Assembly (NCBI RefSeq): GCF_002154725.1
Contig: NZ_MTAW01000013.1
Coordinates: forward strand, 1 to 64,000
Length of the DNA stretch: 64,000 bases
Source of the DNA: Nostoc sp. 106C
GTDB taxonomy: Bacteria > Cyanobacteriota > Cyanobacteriia > Cyanobacteriales > Nostocaceae
Direction of reading: 5' to 3'
The notes under the pieces were generated by a model. It was not told the DNA's origin and did no database searches. It worked only from the letters and a program-made list of their open reading frames with translations. Positions within the stretch are counted from its first letter, which is position 1. Every line of letters starts with the position of its first letter. Below are positions 16,395 through 26,088 of the stretch, in pieces. Position numbers and translations under genes: made by a program.

Positions 16395-17693
16395 TTATGA
16401 ACTTAGCACATCCGCGAGAATATTTAACGCAATTTGAATTTGGTTGCTATCGATAATTAAAGGTGGACAAAAACGAATTGCGGCTTTACCACAACCAAGC
16501 AATAGTAAACCCCGCAAGAAAGCTTCTTGAATTATGCGATCGCGCATTTTACGATCGAGATTACCTTCTTCATCTAATATATCCACCGCTACCATTAAGC
16601 CTTTACCTCGCGGTAAGGATAGTCTGGAAAATCTCTGGTGTAATTGGCCAAGACCAGCTTGTAATAACTCTCCCATTTGGCAAGCGTTAGTCATCAAACC
16701 CGCTTCCAACAGTCGAAGTGTGGTAATACCAGCAACGCAAGCCACTGGATTGCCGCCAAATGTGGTAGCGTGGGCACCAGGAGGCCAAGTCATTAACTCA
16801 GGTCTAGAGAGAATCGCACCCAAAGGCAGACCACTGGCAATACCTTTAGCTGTGGTAATAATATCCGGCATCACGCCCCAATGCTCGATCGCAAATAAAC
16901 GACCTGTACGCCCCATACCAGATTGCACTTCATCCACTACCATCAAGATGCCATAGCGATCGCATATATCGCGAATCCGTTGCAAAAAACCTTCTTCGGG
17001 GACGATGTAGCCTCCTTCCCCTTGAATTGATTCAACTACAATTGCTGCTACCTCATCTGGTGGTAACATCGTCGGGAATAGCTGCTTTTCCAAGTAATCC
17101 AAGCTAGCGTGAGTACCGTAGGGAATATGAGTCACTCCAGGTACGAAAGGACCAAAATTGGCTCGCTGCACTGCTTTAGAACCAGTCAAAGACATTGCCC
17201 CATAAGTGCGTCCGTGGAATGCGCCCAAAAATGCCACAATCTGCGATCGCTTAGTGTAATATCGAGCTAGTTTAATTGCGCCTTCGTTGGACTCTGCTCC
17301 GGAGTTAGTAAAAAATACTCTAGCACCTTGGGGAAAAGGGGCACGAACTGCTAATTTTTCCGCCAGTTCTACCATCGGTTCATAATAAAAGTCAGTCCCC
17401 GACATGTGTAGGAGTTGCGCTGACTGGGCTTGAATTGCAGCGACAACTTCTGGGTGGGCATGTCCAGTGTTGGTAACAGCAATACCTGCTGTCATATCCA
17501 AGAAAACATTGCCGTCAACGTCTTCCACCATACAGCCTTCACCCCTAGCTATGACTAAGGGATAATCTCTAGTGTAAGAAGGAGAAGTTACAGCGCGATC
17601 GCGTTCTATAATTGCTTGGGCACGAGGTCCTGGCAAAGAAGTTACTAAGCTGGGGACACGTGGTAAACCCAGATTTACAGAGATACTTAACAT
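16395..17693 (-). CDS. Class III aminotransferase, GabT/ArgD-like
   Basis: A 432-residue PLP enzyme of the acetylornithine/4-aminobutyrate aminotransferase family. The PLP Schiff-base lysine is Lys283 in TTAKGIASGLPLGAIL, and Asp254 in MVVDEVQSGMGRTG binds the pyridine nitrogen. FFTNSGAESNEGAIKLAR and AFHGRTYGAMSLTGSK are the PLP-phosphate segments. Length and the start LSISVNLGLPRVPSLVTSLP, with a substrate-domain extension, fit 4-aminobutyrate or related omega-amino acid aminotransferases better than ArgD. No succinate-semialdehyde dehydrogenase is adjacent, so GABA as substrate is only likely. Confidence 0.88.
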   Translation of the reverse strand: MLSISVNLGLPRVPSLVTSLPGPRAQAIIERDRAVTSPSYTRDYPLVIARGEGCMVEDVDGNVFLDMTAGIAVTNTGHAHPEVVAAIQAQSAQLLHMSGTDFYYEPMVELAEKLAVRAPFPQGARVFFTNSGAESNEGAIKLARYYTKRSQIVAFLGAFHGRTYGAMSLTGSKAVQRANFGPFVPGVTHIPYGTHASLDYLEKQLFPTMLPPDEVAAIVVESIQGEGGYIVPEEGFLQRIRDICDRYGILMVVDEVQSGMGRTGRLFAIEHWGVMPDIITTAKGIASGLPLGAILSRPELMTWPPGAHATTFGGNPVACVAGITTLRLLEAGLMTNACQMGELLQAGLGQLHQRFSRLSLPRGKGLMVAVDILDEEGNLDRKMRDRIIQEAFLRGLLLLGCGKAAIRFCPPLIIDSNQIQIALNILADVLSS

Positions 17694-18291
17694 ACTTTAG
17701 ATTTTTTTAAGATAATGTCTGATTAAAAGCCTAGCTTTCAACTATTGCAGTAGCATTTGTTTCTCTTTGTAAAAGATTTATACTCAGCCTGCGTACAGTA
17801 AAGCAGCAGCCCAAAAATAGGCTAGTCAGCAAAATTCTACTAAGTTAAAGATTGAGGTAAACGCATCATATAAATAGACGGGGTGACACTAAGAGATTCC
17901 CCAAAAAATCTTTCCTGTCTCCCTGTGCCGGACAATCTTATATCATGTCCGCTAAATTTACCATAACAATAACTTCACTATAAGAATGCGTTTTGATTCC
18001 TGAAATTATTTGCGTAGGGAGGAAACAGAGAACAGGGAAGAAGGAATAAAACTGTACTGAGTTTTTTTCAAAAATCAAATATGAGTCCTATATGTATTGT
18101 TGTGTTTGCTGAGTTGTAAGGGCACAAACAATTTTGTGCCTCTACCATCTAGTCTGTCAATTCAGTACTCAGCACTTTTCATTGAACTCCTCTAAGCATA
18201 TCGATTTGGCAATTTGGCAGATATTTTAATTGTCAAGTTGATATCTTGAGATTCGCGAATGTCTTTGTGCGACAATACCGACTTGCAGAAT
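17694..18291. other. Intergenic region upstream of an orphan terminator
   Basis: About 600 bp without a protein gene. It contains a small hairpin around 18120-18140 (GGCACAAA ... TTTGTGCC) and the leader of the aminotransferase gene. A plus-strand transcript reading into the terminator at 18292 would have to start here. Confidence 0.45.
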
Positions 18292-18322
18292 CCCTCGGCT
18301 AACTACCGGGGGTCTTTTTTTT
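18292..18322 (+). terminator. Factor-independent terminator without an upstream gene
   Basis: CCCTCGG (18292-18298) pairs with CCGGGGG (18306-18312), one G-T pair, 7-nt loop, followed at once by TCTTTTTTTT. The T-run is on the plus strand only. The nearest plus-strand gene upstream ends at 16326, past a minus-strand gene, so the natural reading is the 3' end of a small RNA of about 80-150 nt beginning near 18180-18240. Confidence 0.6.
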
Positions 18323-18381
18323 AAGGGAACAGGGAACCCATTGAAGATCTAAGCTTTCCTGCCTCCTGCCTCCTGCTTGCA

Positions 18382-18657
18382 CTAGCTATGTGAATCTGAG
18401 CGTTTACGAAATAACCCTGTCATACTTAAGCCAGTAATCAACAAGCCGACTAATCCCAAACCATTTAACAGTGGATAGATTTTTTCTAAATGAATGATTT
18501 CTAGGGTATGAATATGCAGAAGAAATTCACCGAATTCGTCTTGGTGCAGCCATTCATGGGCAATGGTAAAACTCATACCTGTTAGCACAGTTAGAAACAA
18601 GGGCAGACATAAAATAATGGCAATTTGGCGATGATATTTGCGAAACGCTCGTTTCAT
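18382..18657 (-). CDS. PepSY-associated membrane protein
   Basis: A 91-residue protein with two transmembrane helices: IAIILCLPLFLTVLTGMSF and LLNGLGLVGLLITGLSMTG. A His-rich loop lies between them (EWLHQDEFGEFLLHIHTLEIIHLEK). The RKYHRQIAIILCLPLFLTVL start matches the PepSY-associated TM helix that begins iron-transport and redox PepSY proteins. Here it is a stand-alone short form. The His-rich loop could bind metal or haem. The gene is followed by CCTGCCTCCTGC short repeats. Confidence 0.7.
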   Translation of the reverse strand: MKRAFRKYHRQIAIILCLPLFLTVLTGMSFTIAHEWLHQDEFGEFLLHIHTLEIIHLEKIYPLLNGLGLVGLLITGLSMTGLFRKRSDSHS

Positions 18658-18771
18658 AAGTAATTTCTAGTTAAGTAACCTTTAGGTTATCAAAATCATT
18701 TGTCAAAGAGGGCATATTTTTGTGTATGCTTTGTGGCTAAGCCTCTGAGCAGTGCATTTTTGGAAATTAAC

Positions 18772-19980
18772 ATGGAACGTGCCATTTCCGCCCTAGGAAT
18801 ATTAGTTTTCATAGGTATATCCTACGCTCTCTCTGTAAATCGCAGTGCTGTACGTTGGCGAACTGTGGCTTGGGGTTTGGGTTTAGAATTTACATTTGCA
18901 CTGCTGATTCTCAAAACTCCTGGCGGTTTGGCTGTATTTAAAACTCTAGGGGATGTGGTCAGCAATTTTTTGGCTTTCTCTGATGTTGGTGCCAAATTTG
19001 TCTTTGGAGATAATTTCAAAGATCATTTATTTGCCTTTCAAGTGTTACCCACTATTATCTTTTTCTCTGCTTTTATTAGTGTCATGTATTACTATGGCAT
19101 TTTGCAGCGAGTGGTAAGTGGGATGGCTTGGGTAATGATGAAGACGATGAAAACATCAGGATCTGAGTCTTTATCTTGTGCAGGTAATATATTTTTGGGA
19201 CCAACAGAGTCAGCACTAATAGTTAAACCCTATGTCGCAAGCATGACTCAATCAGAACTCCATGCCGTCATGACGGGTGGTTTTGCCACAATTGCTGGGG
19301 GAGTATTGGGGGCTTATTTATCGTTTGGTATCCCAGCAGAGCACTTGATAGCCGCTTTCTTTATGACTGCGCCCACCTCTTTAGTAGTATCAAAATTACT
19401 TTATCCAGAAACGGAAGTATCTGAAACTGCTGGTCATGCAAAGCTTGATGTAGAAACAAATTACATTAATGTGATTGATGCTACTACTACAGGGGCAATT
19501 GATGGTGTGAAGCTAGCAGTTAACGTCGGGGTAATGATTATTGCCTTTTTAGGGTTACTGGCTGCCTTTAATGCCTTGCTGGGATGGTTGGGGGGATTGG
19601 TGAGTTTACCGCAGTTGTCATTGCAGTGGATTTTGTCTTTGATTATGGCTCCTGTCGCTTGGCTGTTGGGTGTACCTTGGACTGATTGTCGGCAAGTAGG
19701 AGCATTGTTAGGTACAAAGACAGTTCTCAATGAGTTTATTGCTTTTTTAGATTTAAAAACATTAATTGCCAATGGGAAAATTTCCCAAAGAGCCGTAATT
19801 ATTGCAACTTATGCATTATGTAATTTTGCGAATATTGGCTCAATTGGGATTATGATTGGTGGTATTGCAGGTATGGCACCCAATCGCCAGCATGACTTAG
19901 CTCGTATGGGTGTGAAAGCCATGATTGGTGGACTGCTCGCTAGCTTTATCACCGCTGGTATTGCCGGAATGCTGGTGTAA
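18772..19980 (+). CDS. NupC-type concentrative nucleoside transporter
   Basis: A 402-residue inner-membrane importer of the CNT family, which couples nucleoside uptake to protons or sodium. The start at 18772 (MERAISALGILVFIGISYAL) gives a proper first helix; the frame from 18700 adds unlikely residues. Family motifs include SGSESLSCAGNIFLGPTESA and GGFATIAGGVLGAYLSFGIP. The segments LLGTKTVLNEFIAFLDL and YALCNFANIGSIGIMIGG near the end form the substrate-binding core. No nucleoside-metabolism gene is adjacent. Confidence 0.93.
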   Translation: MERAISALGILVFIGISYALSVNRSAVRWRTVAWGLGLEFTFALLILKTPGGLAVFKTLGDVVSNFLAFSDVGAKFVFGDNFKDHLFAFQVLPTIIFFSAFISVMYYYGILQRVVSGMAWVMMKTMKTSGSESLSCAGNIFLGPTESALIVKPYVASMTQSELHAVMTGGFATIAGGVLGAYLSFGIPAEHLIAAFFMTAPTSLVVSKLLYPETEVSETAGHAKLDVETNYINVIDATTTGAIDGVKLAVNVGVMIIAFLGLLAAFNALLGWLGGLVSLPQLSLQWILSLIMAPVAWLLGVPWTDCRQVGALLGTKTVLNEFIAFLDLKTLIANGKISQRAVIIATYALCNFANIGSIGIMIGGIAGMAPNRQHDLARMGVKAMIGGLLASFITAGIAGMLV

Positions 19981-19991
19981 AAAAAACATTT

Positions 19992-20438
19992 CTACTTTTT
20001 TTTGATATAACCCAATGTCCAGTTATTAGCTTGTTCTAATTCATTTCCTTTCCCTTGAACAATCAGCAAAAGAGCAATTCTTGTATTTAAATATCCTTTA
20101 ACTAAATAATGTCCAGGTTGCGCATAAGCACCATTACTATAGGAGTTATCGATAGGATCTACAATTCCGCATTCGGTACTGTGATCGGGTAATGTAACCT
20201 GCATCAAGTTGTCAGTTTGAAATTCTTTGGAAACTGAAAATACACCATAGACATGATGTTGACCGCGCCAAGGCTGAATTACTATTTTTTTTGGATATAA
20301 GTATTGTTTCCCTTTGGCGGCAATAAATTCTGATGGCTTGCACGCAGTAATCTGCGATCGCTTGTTGAAATAAGAAAAGCCAAGGATGCCAACTAAGCTC
20401 AGTGCTAATGGTATAAAAATAACTTGGTGTTTGCGCAC
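19992..20438 (-). CDS. Hypothetical membrane-anchored protein
   Basis: A 148-residue protein, not recognised. It starts with a basic segment and one hydrophobic helix (VIFIPLALSLVGILGFSYF, residues 7-25), so it is either anchored or secreted. The remainder is a beta-rich domain (KIVIQPWRGQHHVYGVFSV, GHYLVKGYLNTRIALLLIV) with two cysteines, Cys34 and Cys89, that could pair outside the cytoplasm. It is convergent with the NupC gene, 11 bp apart. Confidence 0.6.
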   Translation of the reverse strand: MRKHQVIFIPLALSLVGILGFSYFNKRSQITACKPSEFIAAKGKQYLYPKKIVIQPWRGQHHVYGVFSVSKEFQTDNLMQVTLPDHSTECGIVDPIDNSYSNGAYAQPGHYLVKGYLNTRIALLLIVQGKGNELEQANNWTLGYIKKK

Positions 20439-20886
20439 GTGTTCGATCCAATACTAAGTTTTTCGGTTATATTCTAGCGATCTGAGTAAAAGAGCGATCG
20501 CTATCAACTAACTCATTGTCAGAAATTCACAATTCGCTTGTTGAAAATTCAAAATGAAAAACCTAATGTGCGTATGTATCCTATCTACTAACTATATACA
20601 AACTAAATTTGAAACTTTCACTTTCAGCTCCTGGTTCGCTCATTTTTTGTAACTGCCCAGGTAGGAAAGTTAGGGATATTCCCGTGAGGGAAGAAAGATG
20701 GTAATGTTCACTGAATTTCAGGGAATATTCGTCCCCTGCGTGCGGTACGAGTGGGTTTGGTTTCAGTCATGGCTGATTATATTCGGAATCGCGATACTTA
20801 TATTTTCTCTCATCCACACATCGCAGATTAAATTCGATGAAAAAAGTCTCGCGTTCGGGGGTGTAGTTCCTCCTCTCCCTCCTGTC
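20439..20886. other. Intergenic region before the gas-vesicle cluster
   Basis: About 450 bp. The plus-strand frame at 20698-20937 has a hydrophobic stretch but runs into gvpG antisense and is not supported. I see no RNA gene or strong hairpin. Confidence 0.4.
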
Positions 20887-21138
20887 TTACTCTTGTGTGC
20901 GAGCGCGTTCCTGCTTTTCTGCTTCCAGAATCGCTAATAAAAGGGCTTCTTCCTGAATTTCAAACTCTTCTTCGGGAATTTCTCCCATATCAAAAGCAAG
21001 TTGCAGTGCAAGAAGCTGCTTACTGAGATTTTCTTTATCATCAATTTCAGTACTTGCTTGTTCTAAAATTTTTTCCCCAAGCCACGTTACCCCCATTAAT
21101 GGGCCAGTAATCGGTAATAGTAAAAAGCGCAGAACCAT
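20887..21138 (-). CDS. gvpG: Gas vesicle protein GvpG
   Basis: An 83-residue GvpG, an accessory protein needed for gas-vesicle assembly. The N-terminus FLLLPITGPLMGVTWLGEKI is the family signature, followed by an acidic helical region (LALQLAFDMGEIPEEEFEIQ). It is on the opposite strand to the rest of the cluster and is divergent from gvpN, with 213 bp between them. In many cyanobacteria gvpG lies after gvpF/L, so this is a rearranged position. GvpG is thought to act with GvpF/L during nucleation. Confidence 0.92.
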   Translation of the reverse strand: MVLRFLLLPITGPLMGVTWLGEKILEQASTEIDDKENLSKQLLALQLAFDMGEIPEEEFEIQEEALLLAILEAEKQERARTQE

Positions 21139-21351
21139 ATCATTTTACACTTATGTGGATTTATTAAAGCTGTCCTCGCAAGACCGTAATCATGCTGATG
21201 ACATAAATATTAGACATTACTTAATCTTATGTTGATGCCAAAATACGTTGGATTTGAGTCCAGTTAAGGCTTATTGGCATCCGTATTTTACATATCCGAT
21301 GTACAAAAAATTACTTTTTTAGAAAATTCTTATTGAGGAGGTACTTAGAGT

Positions 21352-22524
21352 TTGACAACAGTATTAAATGCATCTCCCCAGAGATTTGTCAATACCCCTG
21401 CTATTCAACGCATCGCTCAACGTGCTTTGCGCTATCTACAGTCAGGTTTTTCAGTACATTTACGTGGTGCGGCTGGAGTCGGAAAAACTACTCTGGCAAT
21501 GCATCTAGCTGATTTGCTCAACCAGCCTATCATCCTCTTATTTGGAGATGATGAGTTTAAAACCTCAGACTTGATTGGTAATCAGTTAGGCTACACCCGC
21601 AAAAAGGTTGTTGATAACTTCATCCACAGCGTTGTGAAAGTTGAGGATGAACTGCGACAACACTGGGTTGATGCCCGATTAACCCTAGCTTGTAAAGAAG
21701 GATTTACGCTGGTTTACGACGAATTCAATCGATCGCACCCGGAGGTAAATAACGTTTTACTTTCCGTACTTGAGGAGAGGTTGTTGGTATTGCCAACAAA
21801 TCAACAGCGAGCAGAGTATATCCGGGTTCATCCCCAGTTTCGGGCAATCTTAACATCGAACCCTCAAGAGTATTGTGGAGTTCATGCAACTCAGGATGCT
21901 TTGATGGATCGTGTGATTACCATCGATATGCCTCCACCTGATGAACTAACTCAGCAGGAGATTGTAGTTCAGAAAACGGGCATAGATTCTGAGAAAGCAG
22001 ACAAAATCGTGCGCTTAGTGCGGATGTTTTGGAGTCGCTCTGGCTCTGGGCAAGGCGGTGGCTTACGTTCCTGTCTGATGATTGCTAGAATTTGTCACGA
22101 ACACGAAATTTCCGTAAACTTTGAAGATCCTAACTTCCAAGATATTTGTGCCGATATCCTGCTTACTCGCACAAATCAACCTCGTATGGAAGCAACTCGG
22201 CTACTGGAAGAGGTTTTGCGTGAATTGTATCGTAGTACAAACACTCAATCTCAGCCAGCAGAAGAGATAACACCAGACAGTCAAAATCAGATTGTATTGG
22301 AACAACGAGTACCTTACGAGCATGAAGTCTACAACTACCTATGCAAGTCTCCAGGAAGGCGTTTCTCTGATTTGGCAGCAGAATTAGGGATCGAGCGCAG
22401 TCAAATTGTCGCAGCACTCAAGTCTCTCAGAGAGCAGGGAGTATTATTGCAAATGCAGGGTAATGCAGAACTGCCGAACCTATCACAAGTGGCTTTTGAT
22501 TCTGGCCATTTAATAAACAAATGA
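21352..22524 (+). CDS. gvpN: Gas vesicle ATPase GvpN with C-terminal winged helix
   Basis: A 390-residue MoxR-type AAA+ ATPase that helps gas vesicles grow to full width. The start is TTG at 21352, backed by GAGGAGG 11 nt upstream; it gives the family N-terminus [20 protein letters not shown]. Walker A is GAAGVGKT (39-46), Walker B LVYDEFNR. After the ATPase core a linker (residues ~285-315) leads to a C-terminal domain with [20 protein letters not shown] and [19 protein letters not shown], which reads as a winged helix-turn-helix. The gvpJ gene begins in its stop codon (ATGA). Confidence 0.93.
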   Translation: MTTVLNASPQRFVNTPAIQRIAQRALRYLQSGFSVHLRGAAGVGKTTLAMHLADLLNQPIILLFGDDEFKTSDLIGNQLGYTRKKVVDNFIHSVVKVEDELRQHWVDARLTLACKEGFTLVYDEFNRSHPEVNNVLLSVLEERLLVLPTNQQRAEYIRVHPQFRAILTSNPQEYCGVHATQDALMDRVITIDMPPPDELTQQEIVVQKTGIDSEKADKIVRLVRMFWSRSGSGQGGGLRSCLMIARICHEHEISVNFEDPNFQDICADILLTRTNQPRMEATRLLEEVLRELYRSTNTQSQPAEEITPDSQNQIVLEQRVPYEHEVYNYLCKSPGRRFSDLAAELGIERSQIVAALKSLREQGVLLQMQGNAELPNLSQVAFDSGHLINK

Positions 22525-22868
22525 GTACTCATACTAACCGGGGAGTTATCACCGCAACTCAGGGTTCTACCTTGGCAGATATTCTCGAACGGGTTTTAGA
22601 TAAAGGCATTGTGATCGCAGGAGATATTTCAGTTTCCGTCGGCTCTACAGAACTACTCAACATCCGGATTCGTTTGTTGATTTCTTCTGTTGATAAAGCC
22701 AAAGAGATTGGAATCAACTGGTGGGAGAGCGACCCCTATCTGAATAGTCAAGCTCGTTCCTTATTAACAACTAATCAACAACTTCAAGAGCGTGTTGCCA
22801 GTCTAGAAACAGAACTGCGATCGCTCAAAGCACTCAATCCTCTTAATCATCAGAATGCAGGCGATTAG
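22521..22868 (+). CDS. gvpJ: Gas vesicle protein GvpJ
   Basis: A 115-residue homologue of the main shell protein GvpA, with the GvpA core [20 protein letters not shown], then [20 protein letters not shown] and [17 protein letters not shown]. Its longer C-terminal helix ([20 protein letters not shown]) distinguishes GvpJ from GvpA. It is thought to be a minor nucleation or cap-assembly component. It overlaps gvpN by 4 nt and gvpK by 14 nt. Confidence 0.93.
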   Translation: MSTHTNRGVITATQGSTLADILERVLDKGIVIAGDISVSVGSTELLNIRIRLLISSVDKAKEIGINWWESDPYLNSQARSLLTTNQQLQERVASLETELRSLKALNPLNHQNAGD

Positions 22869-23289
22869 CAAATCAAAAGGTTCCGATTCCGGTTTAGCAC
22901 CGTTGTTACTGACGGTTGTCGAACTGATACGCCAACTCATGGAAGCTCAGGTGATTCGGCGTATGGATGCTGGCAACCTCAGCGACTCTGAGTTAGATCG
23001 GGCAGCCGAAAGCCTGCGACAGCTAGAACAACAGGTTGTTAAGCTTTGCGAGGTATTTGATATTGACCCAACCGAGCTAAATATTAACTTGGGTGAAATA
23101 GGAACTTTACTTCCCCAATCTGGAGGATATTACCCTGGCGAAACCTCTAGTCAACCCTCTATTCTAGAACTCCTCGATCGCCTATTAAATACGGGTGTGG
23201 TAGTTGAAGGTGACTTGGACTTAGGACTGGCTCAATTAAGCTTAGTTCATGCCAAGTTAAGACTAGTACTCACCTCTAAACCCCTGTAA
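22855..23289 (+). CDS. gvpK: Gas vesicle protein GvpK
   Basis: A 144-residue GvpK, an essential accessory protein. The segment LAPLLLTVVELIRQLMEAQV and IRRMDAGNLSDSELDRAAES is typical, followed by LEQQVVKLCEVFDIDP. The C-terminal PSILELLDRLLNTGVVVEGD and LDLGLAQLSLVHAKLRLVLT are a degenerate GvpA-like unit, so GvpK carries its own shell-like motif. The start overlaps the end of gvpJ. Confidence 0.93.
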   Translation: MQAISKSKGSDSGLAPLLLTVVELIRQLMEAQVIRRMDAGNLSDSELDRAAESLRQLEQQVVKLCEVFDIDPTELNINLGEIGTLLPQSGGYYPGETSSQPSILELLDRLLNTGVVVEGDLDLGLAQLSLVHAKLRLVLTSKPL

Positions 23290-23325
23290 ATTTTTTATCT
23301 ACATTCTTATTGGTAAGACATTGTT

Positions 23326-24096
23326 ATGAGTTATGGCTTTTACATTTATGGAATTTTGACCTTGCCTGCTCCGGAAGATTTAAGTTTAGAAGGGTTAGAT
23401 CGGCAACCCGTACAAATTAAAATTTTGGATGATTTTGCAGTAATCTACTCCGAAGCACAGCAAGAGCGTTATTTAGCAAGCCGTCGTAATCTGCTAAATC
23501 ATGAGAAAGTCCTTGAGGAAATCATGCAAGCAGGCGATGTCTACGACGGGCTACGCCAACGCAATTTACTACCCGTGCAATTTGGACTTTTGGTTGCAAG
23601 CTGGGAAACGTTTTCACAACAATTAATTCGTCCTCATCAAGAAGAATTGACGCAATTGTTAGCAAAGTTATCGGGCCGTCGAGAAGTTAGTGTCAAAGTT
23701 TTTTGGGATACCGAGGCAGAAATTCAGGGGTTGTTAGCAGAAAATCCAGATATCAAAACCGAAAGGGATAAATTAGCGGGTCAACCTCTGAATATGGAGC
23801 AGGTGATTCAAATAGGACAAGCCATCGAACAAGGAATGAGCGATCGCAAACAAGGCATCATCAATTTATTTCAAGGTACGCTCAACTCCATTGCGATCGA
23901 TGTGGTGGAAAATACTCCCCAAATGGACACAATGATTTACAACGCAGCTTACCTAATTCCTTGGGAGGCAGAATCCCAATTTAGCGAACAGGTTGAAGCA
24001 CTCGACCGTCAATTTGAAGAACGTTTGCGAATTCGCTACAACAATTTTACTGCCCCCTTTAACTTTGCTCGTCTACGATTATTCAGTTCTAACTAA
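23326..24096 (+). CDS. gvpF: Gas vesicle protein GvpF/GvpL (first copy)
   Basis: A 256-residue GvpL/GvpF-family protein, a scaffold that binds GvpA during nucleation. It starts SYGFYIYGILTLPAPEDLS and contains LLNHEKVLEEIMQAGDVYDG, NLLPVQFGLLVAS and VSVKVFWDTEAEIQGLLAE. The C-terminal half with NTPQMDTMIYNAAYLIPWEA and FEERLRIRYNNFTAPFNFA is typical of GvpF. A second, clearly different GvpF/L gene lies at 26148, on the other side of the AAA ATPase. Confidence 0.9.
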   Translation: MSYGFYIYGILTLPAPEDLSLEGLDRQPVQIKILDDFAVIYSEAQQERYLASRRNLLNHEKVLEEIMQAGDVYDGLRQRNLLPVQFGLLVASWETFSQQLIRPHQEELTQLLAKLSGRREVSVKVFWDTEAEIQGLLAENPDIKTERDKLAGQPLNMEQVIQIGQAIEQGMSDRKQGIINLFQGTLNSIAIDVVENTPQMDTMIYNAAYLIPWEAESQFSEQVEALDRQFEERLRIRYNNFTAPFNFARLRLFSSN

Positions 24097-24201
24097 ACAG
24101 CAATAAAAATTGAAAATCAAAAATTATTGAAACTTGGGAATTTTTGGGAAATTAAATTTTTCTTACTTTATAGCAACAAGACACAACAAGATTTTTCACC
24201 C

Positions 24202-24236
24202 AGTCCCCAATCCCCAATCCCCAATCCCCAGTCCCT
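24202..24236 (+). repeat. CCCCAAT heptamer tandem repeat
   Basis: About four to five copies of the 7-mer CCCCAAT/CCCCAGT between gvpF and the AAA ATPase gene. This is the short tandemly repeated repetitive sequence type known from Nostoc and relatives. Confidence 0.85.
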
Positions 24237-24251
24237 ATTTAAGTAAAATCA

Positions 24252-26075
24252 ATGGACGACATATTTAAAGGATTTGAACAGCTATTAGAAATTGCCAAAG
24301 CTTTAGAAGAAAAAGTAGAAAAAGGCGAATTAAAAACTTCTATTCAAATTCGCTCTCATAATCTCAGTAGTATTCCTCGACAAGGCAATATTCCGAGAAA
24401 AAATAGTTCCAGCCGAGTTCGCTCCAATTCCACCGATGCAGCAACACCAATGGATGATGCTGAAGTCACTCCCCCATCACCTCGGACAAACTCAAAAGCT
24501 TCTTGGCAAGCTGTCGGCGGCTTGGGTGATGTTCTCAAGGAAATCAGAGAATTAGTCGAAATTCCCCTGAAACGTCCAGATTTATTGGCGAAATTAGGAT
24601 TAGAGCCTCCGCGTGGGGTTTTGCTAGTTGGGCCTCCCGGTACAGGAAAAACTTTAACAGGCCGTGTTTTGGCAGAAGAGTTAGAGTTAAACTACATTGC
24701 CATCAATGGCCCAGAGGTGATGAGCAAGTATTACGGGGAAGCAGAAGCTCGTTTGCGAAGCATTTTTGAGAAAGCAACTCGTTCTGCTCCCTGCCTGATA
24801 TTTATTGATGAAATTGACAGTCTCGCCCCAGATCGCAGCCAAGTGGAAGGTGAAGTTGAAAAAAGACTAGTGGCGCAGTTGCTTGGGTTAATGGATGGAT
24901 TTGCCAAAACTGAGGGCGTACTCGTACTAGCAGCAACAAATCGTCCCGATTATCTCGATCCGGCGCTGCGTCGTCCGGGACGCTTCGATCGCGAAGTGCA
25001 TTTTCAAGTTCCCGATCGCAATGGACGACTGGAAATTCTCACGATTTTAACAAGTGCCATGCCCTTGGAGACTGCGGTTGATTTAGGAGCGATCGCTGAT
25101 TTAGCTGTCGGTTTTGTTGGTGCCGATATCAAAGCACTTTGTCAAAAAGCAGCCTACATTGCCCTGCGTCGTCAAGTCCCCTCGCTCAACAGTTCCATTC
25201 CTGAGAACATGACTGTCATGCAGCAGGATTTTCTCGAAGCAATTAAAGAGATAAAACCCTCAGTTCTCAGGTCTGTAGCAGTTGAAGCACCGAATGTCAG
25301 TTGGGATGACATTGGTGGTTTGGATGATGTTAAACAAAAACTGCAAGAATCTGTAGAGGGCGCACTCCTCTATCCCGAACTATACGAACAAACCAAAGCC
25401 AAGCCTCCGCGAGGGATTTTATTGTGGGGGCCGCCAGGAACCGGAAAAACATTACTTGCAAAAGCGATCGCTTCCCAAGCTAGAGCCAACTTTATTGCTG
25501 TGAATGGCCCGGAATTACTCAGCCGATGGGTAGGAGCCGCAGAACAAGCAGTCAGAGAACTCTTTAGCAAAGCTCGACAAGCAGCACCTTGCGTTGTGTT
25601 TGTAGATGAAATAGATACCCTAGCACCAGCACGAGGACGATTCAGTGGTGATTCTGGAGTTAGCGATCGCGTTGTCGGTCAACTGCTCACCGAATTGGAT
25701 GGGTTGCATGAATGTCCGAAAGTATTGTTAGTCGGAGCAACCAATCGTCCAGAAACTCTCGATCCTGCCTTACTTAGAGCCGGAAGATTGGACTTACAAA
25801 TCAAAATCGATCTACCAGATAGAGCCAGCCGATTAGCGATTTTACGAGTTCACAATCTAGATCGTCCCCTGGTTGATGTCGATTTAGAAACTTGGGCGAC
25901 AGTTACCGAGGGTTGGAATGGCGCAGACTTAGCTTTGTTGAGCAATCAAGCTGCTTTAAGCGCAATTCGTCGATACCGCGCCCAAGGATTAAGCGACTCC
26001 AGTCTGATTCAGATTACCAATGATGATTTTCAAGTTACATATCAAATGCTTGCGAATCAGCACCAATCTGAATAG
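24252..26075 (+). CDS. CDC48-like double AAA ATPase of the gas vesicle cluster
   Basis: A 607-residue protein with two AAA modules and no N-terminal CDC48 domain; instead there is a Ser/Arg-rich linker after a short coiled coil (residues 1-85). D1 has Walker A GPPGTGKT at 127-134 and Walker B FIDEID at 184-189. D2 has Walker A at 392-399 and FVDEIDTLAPARGRF. Both have the second-region AATNRP/GATNRP and arginine motifs (PGRFDRE, AGRLDLQ), so both look catalytically intact. It sits between two gvpF/L genes, which suggests a role in assembling or recycling vesicle proteins. Contractile-injection systems also use related ATPases, so a shared role cannot be excluded. Confidence 0.88.
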   Translation: MDDIFKGFEQLLEIAKALEEKVEKGELKTSIQIRSHNLSSIPRQGNIPRKNSSSRVRSNSTDAATPMDDAEVTPPSPRTNSKASWQAVGGLGDVLKEIRELVEIPLKRPDLLAKLGLEPPRGVLLVGPPGTGKTLTGRVLAEELELNYIAINGPEVMSKYYGEAEARLRSIFEKATRSAPCLIFIDEIDSLAPDRSQVEGEVEKRLVAQLLGLMDGFAKTEGVLVLAATNRPDYLDPALRRPGRFDREVHFQVPDRNGRLEILTILTSAMPLETAVDLGAIADLAVGFVGADIKALCQKAAYIALRRQVPSLNSSIPENMTVMQQDFLEAIKEIKPSVLRSVAVEAPNVSWDDIGGLDDVKQKLQESVEGALLYPELYEQTKAKPPRGILLWGPPGTGKTLLAKAIASQARANFIAVNGPELLSRWVGAAEQAVRELFSKARQAAPCVVFVDEIDTLAPARGRFSGDSGVSDRVVGQLLTELDGLHECPKVLLVGATNRPETLDPALLRAGRLDLQIKIDLPDRASRLAILRVHNLDRPLVDVDLETWATVTEGWNGADLALLSNQAALSAIRRYRAQGLSDSSLIQITNDDFQVTYQMLANQHQSE

Positions 26076-26088
26076 TGATTCATCTTAT

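Noticed and set aside
20698-20937. 79-codon hydrophobic plus-strand frame
   Set aside because: It overlaps gvpG antisense at its end and has no convincing family pattern, though one hydrophobic stretch is present.
24202-24236. Heptamer repeats as a CRISPR array
   Set aside because: Units are 7 bp without spacers; this is a short tandem repeat. No cas gene or array was seen in the window.
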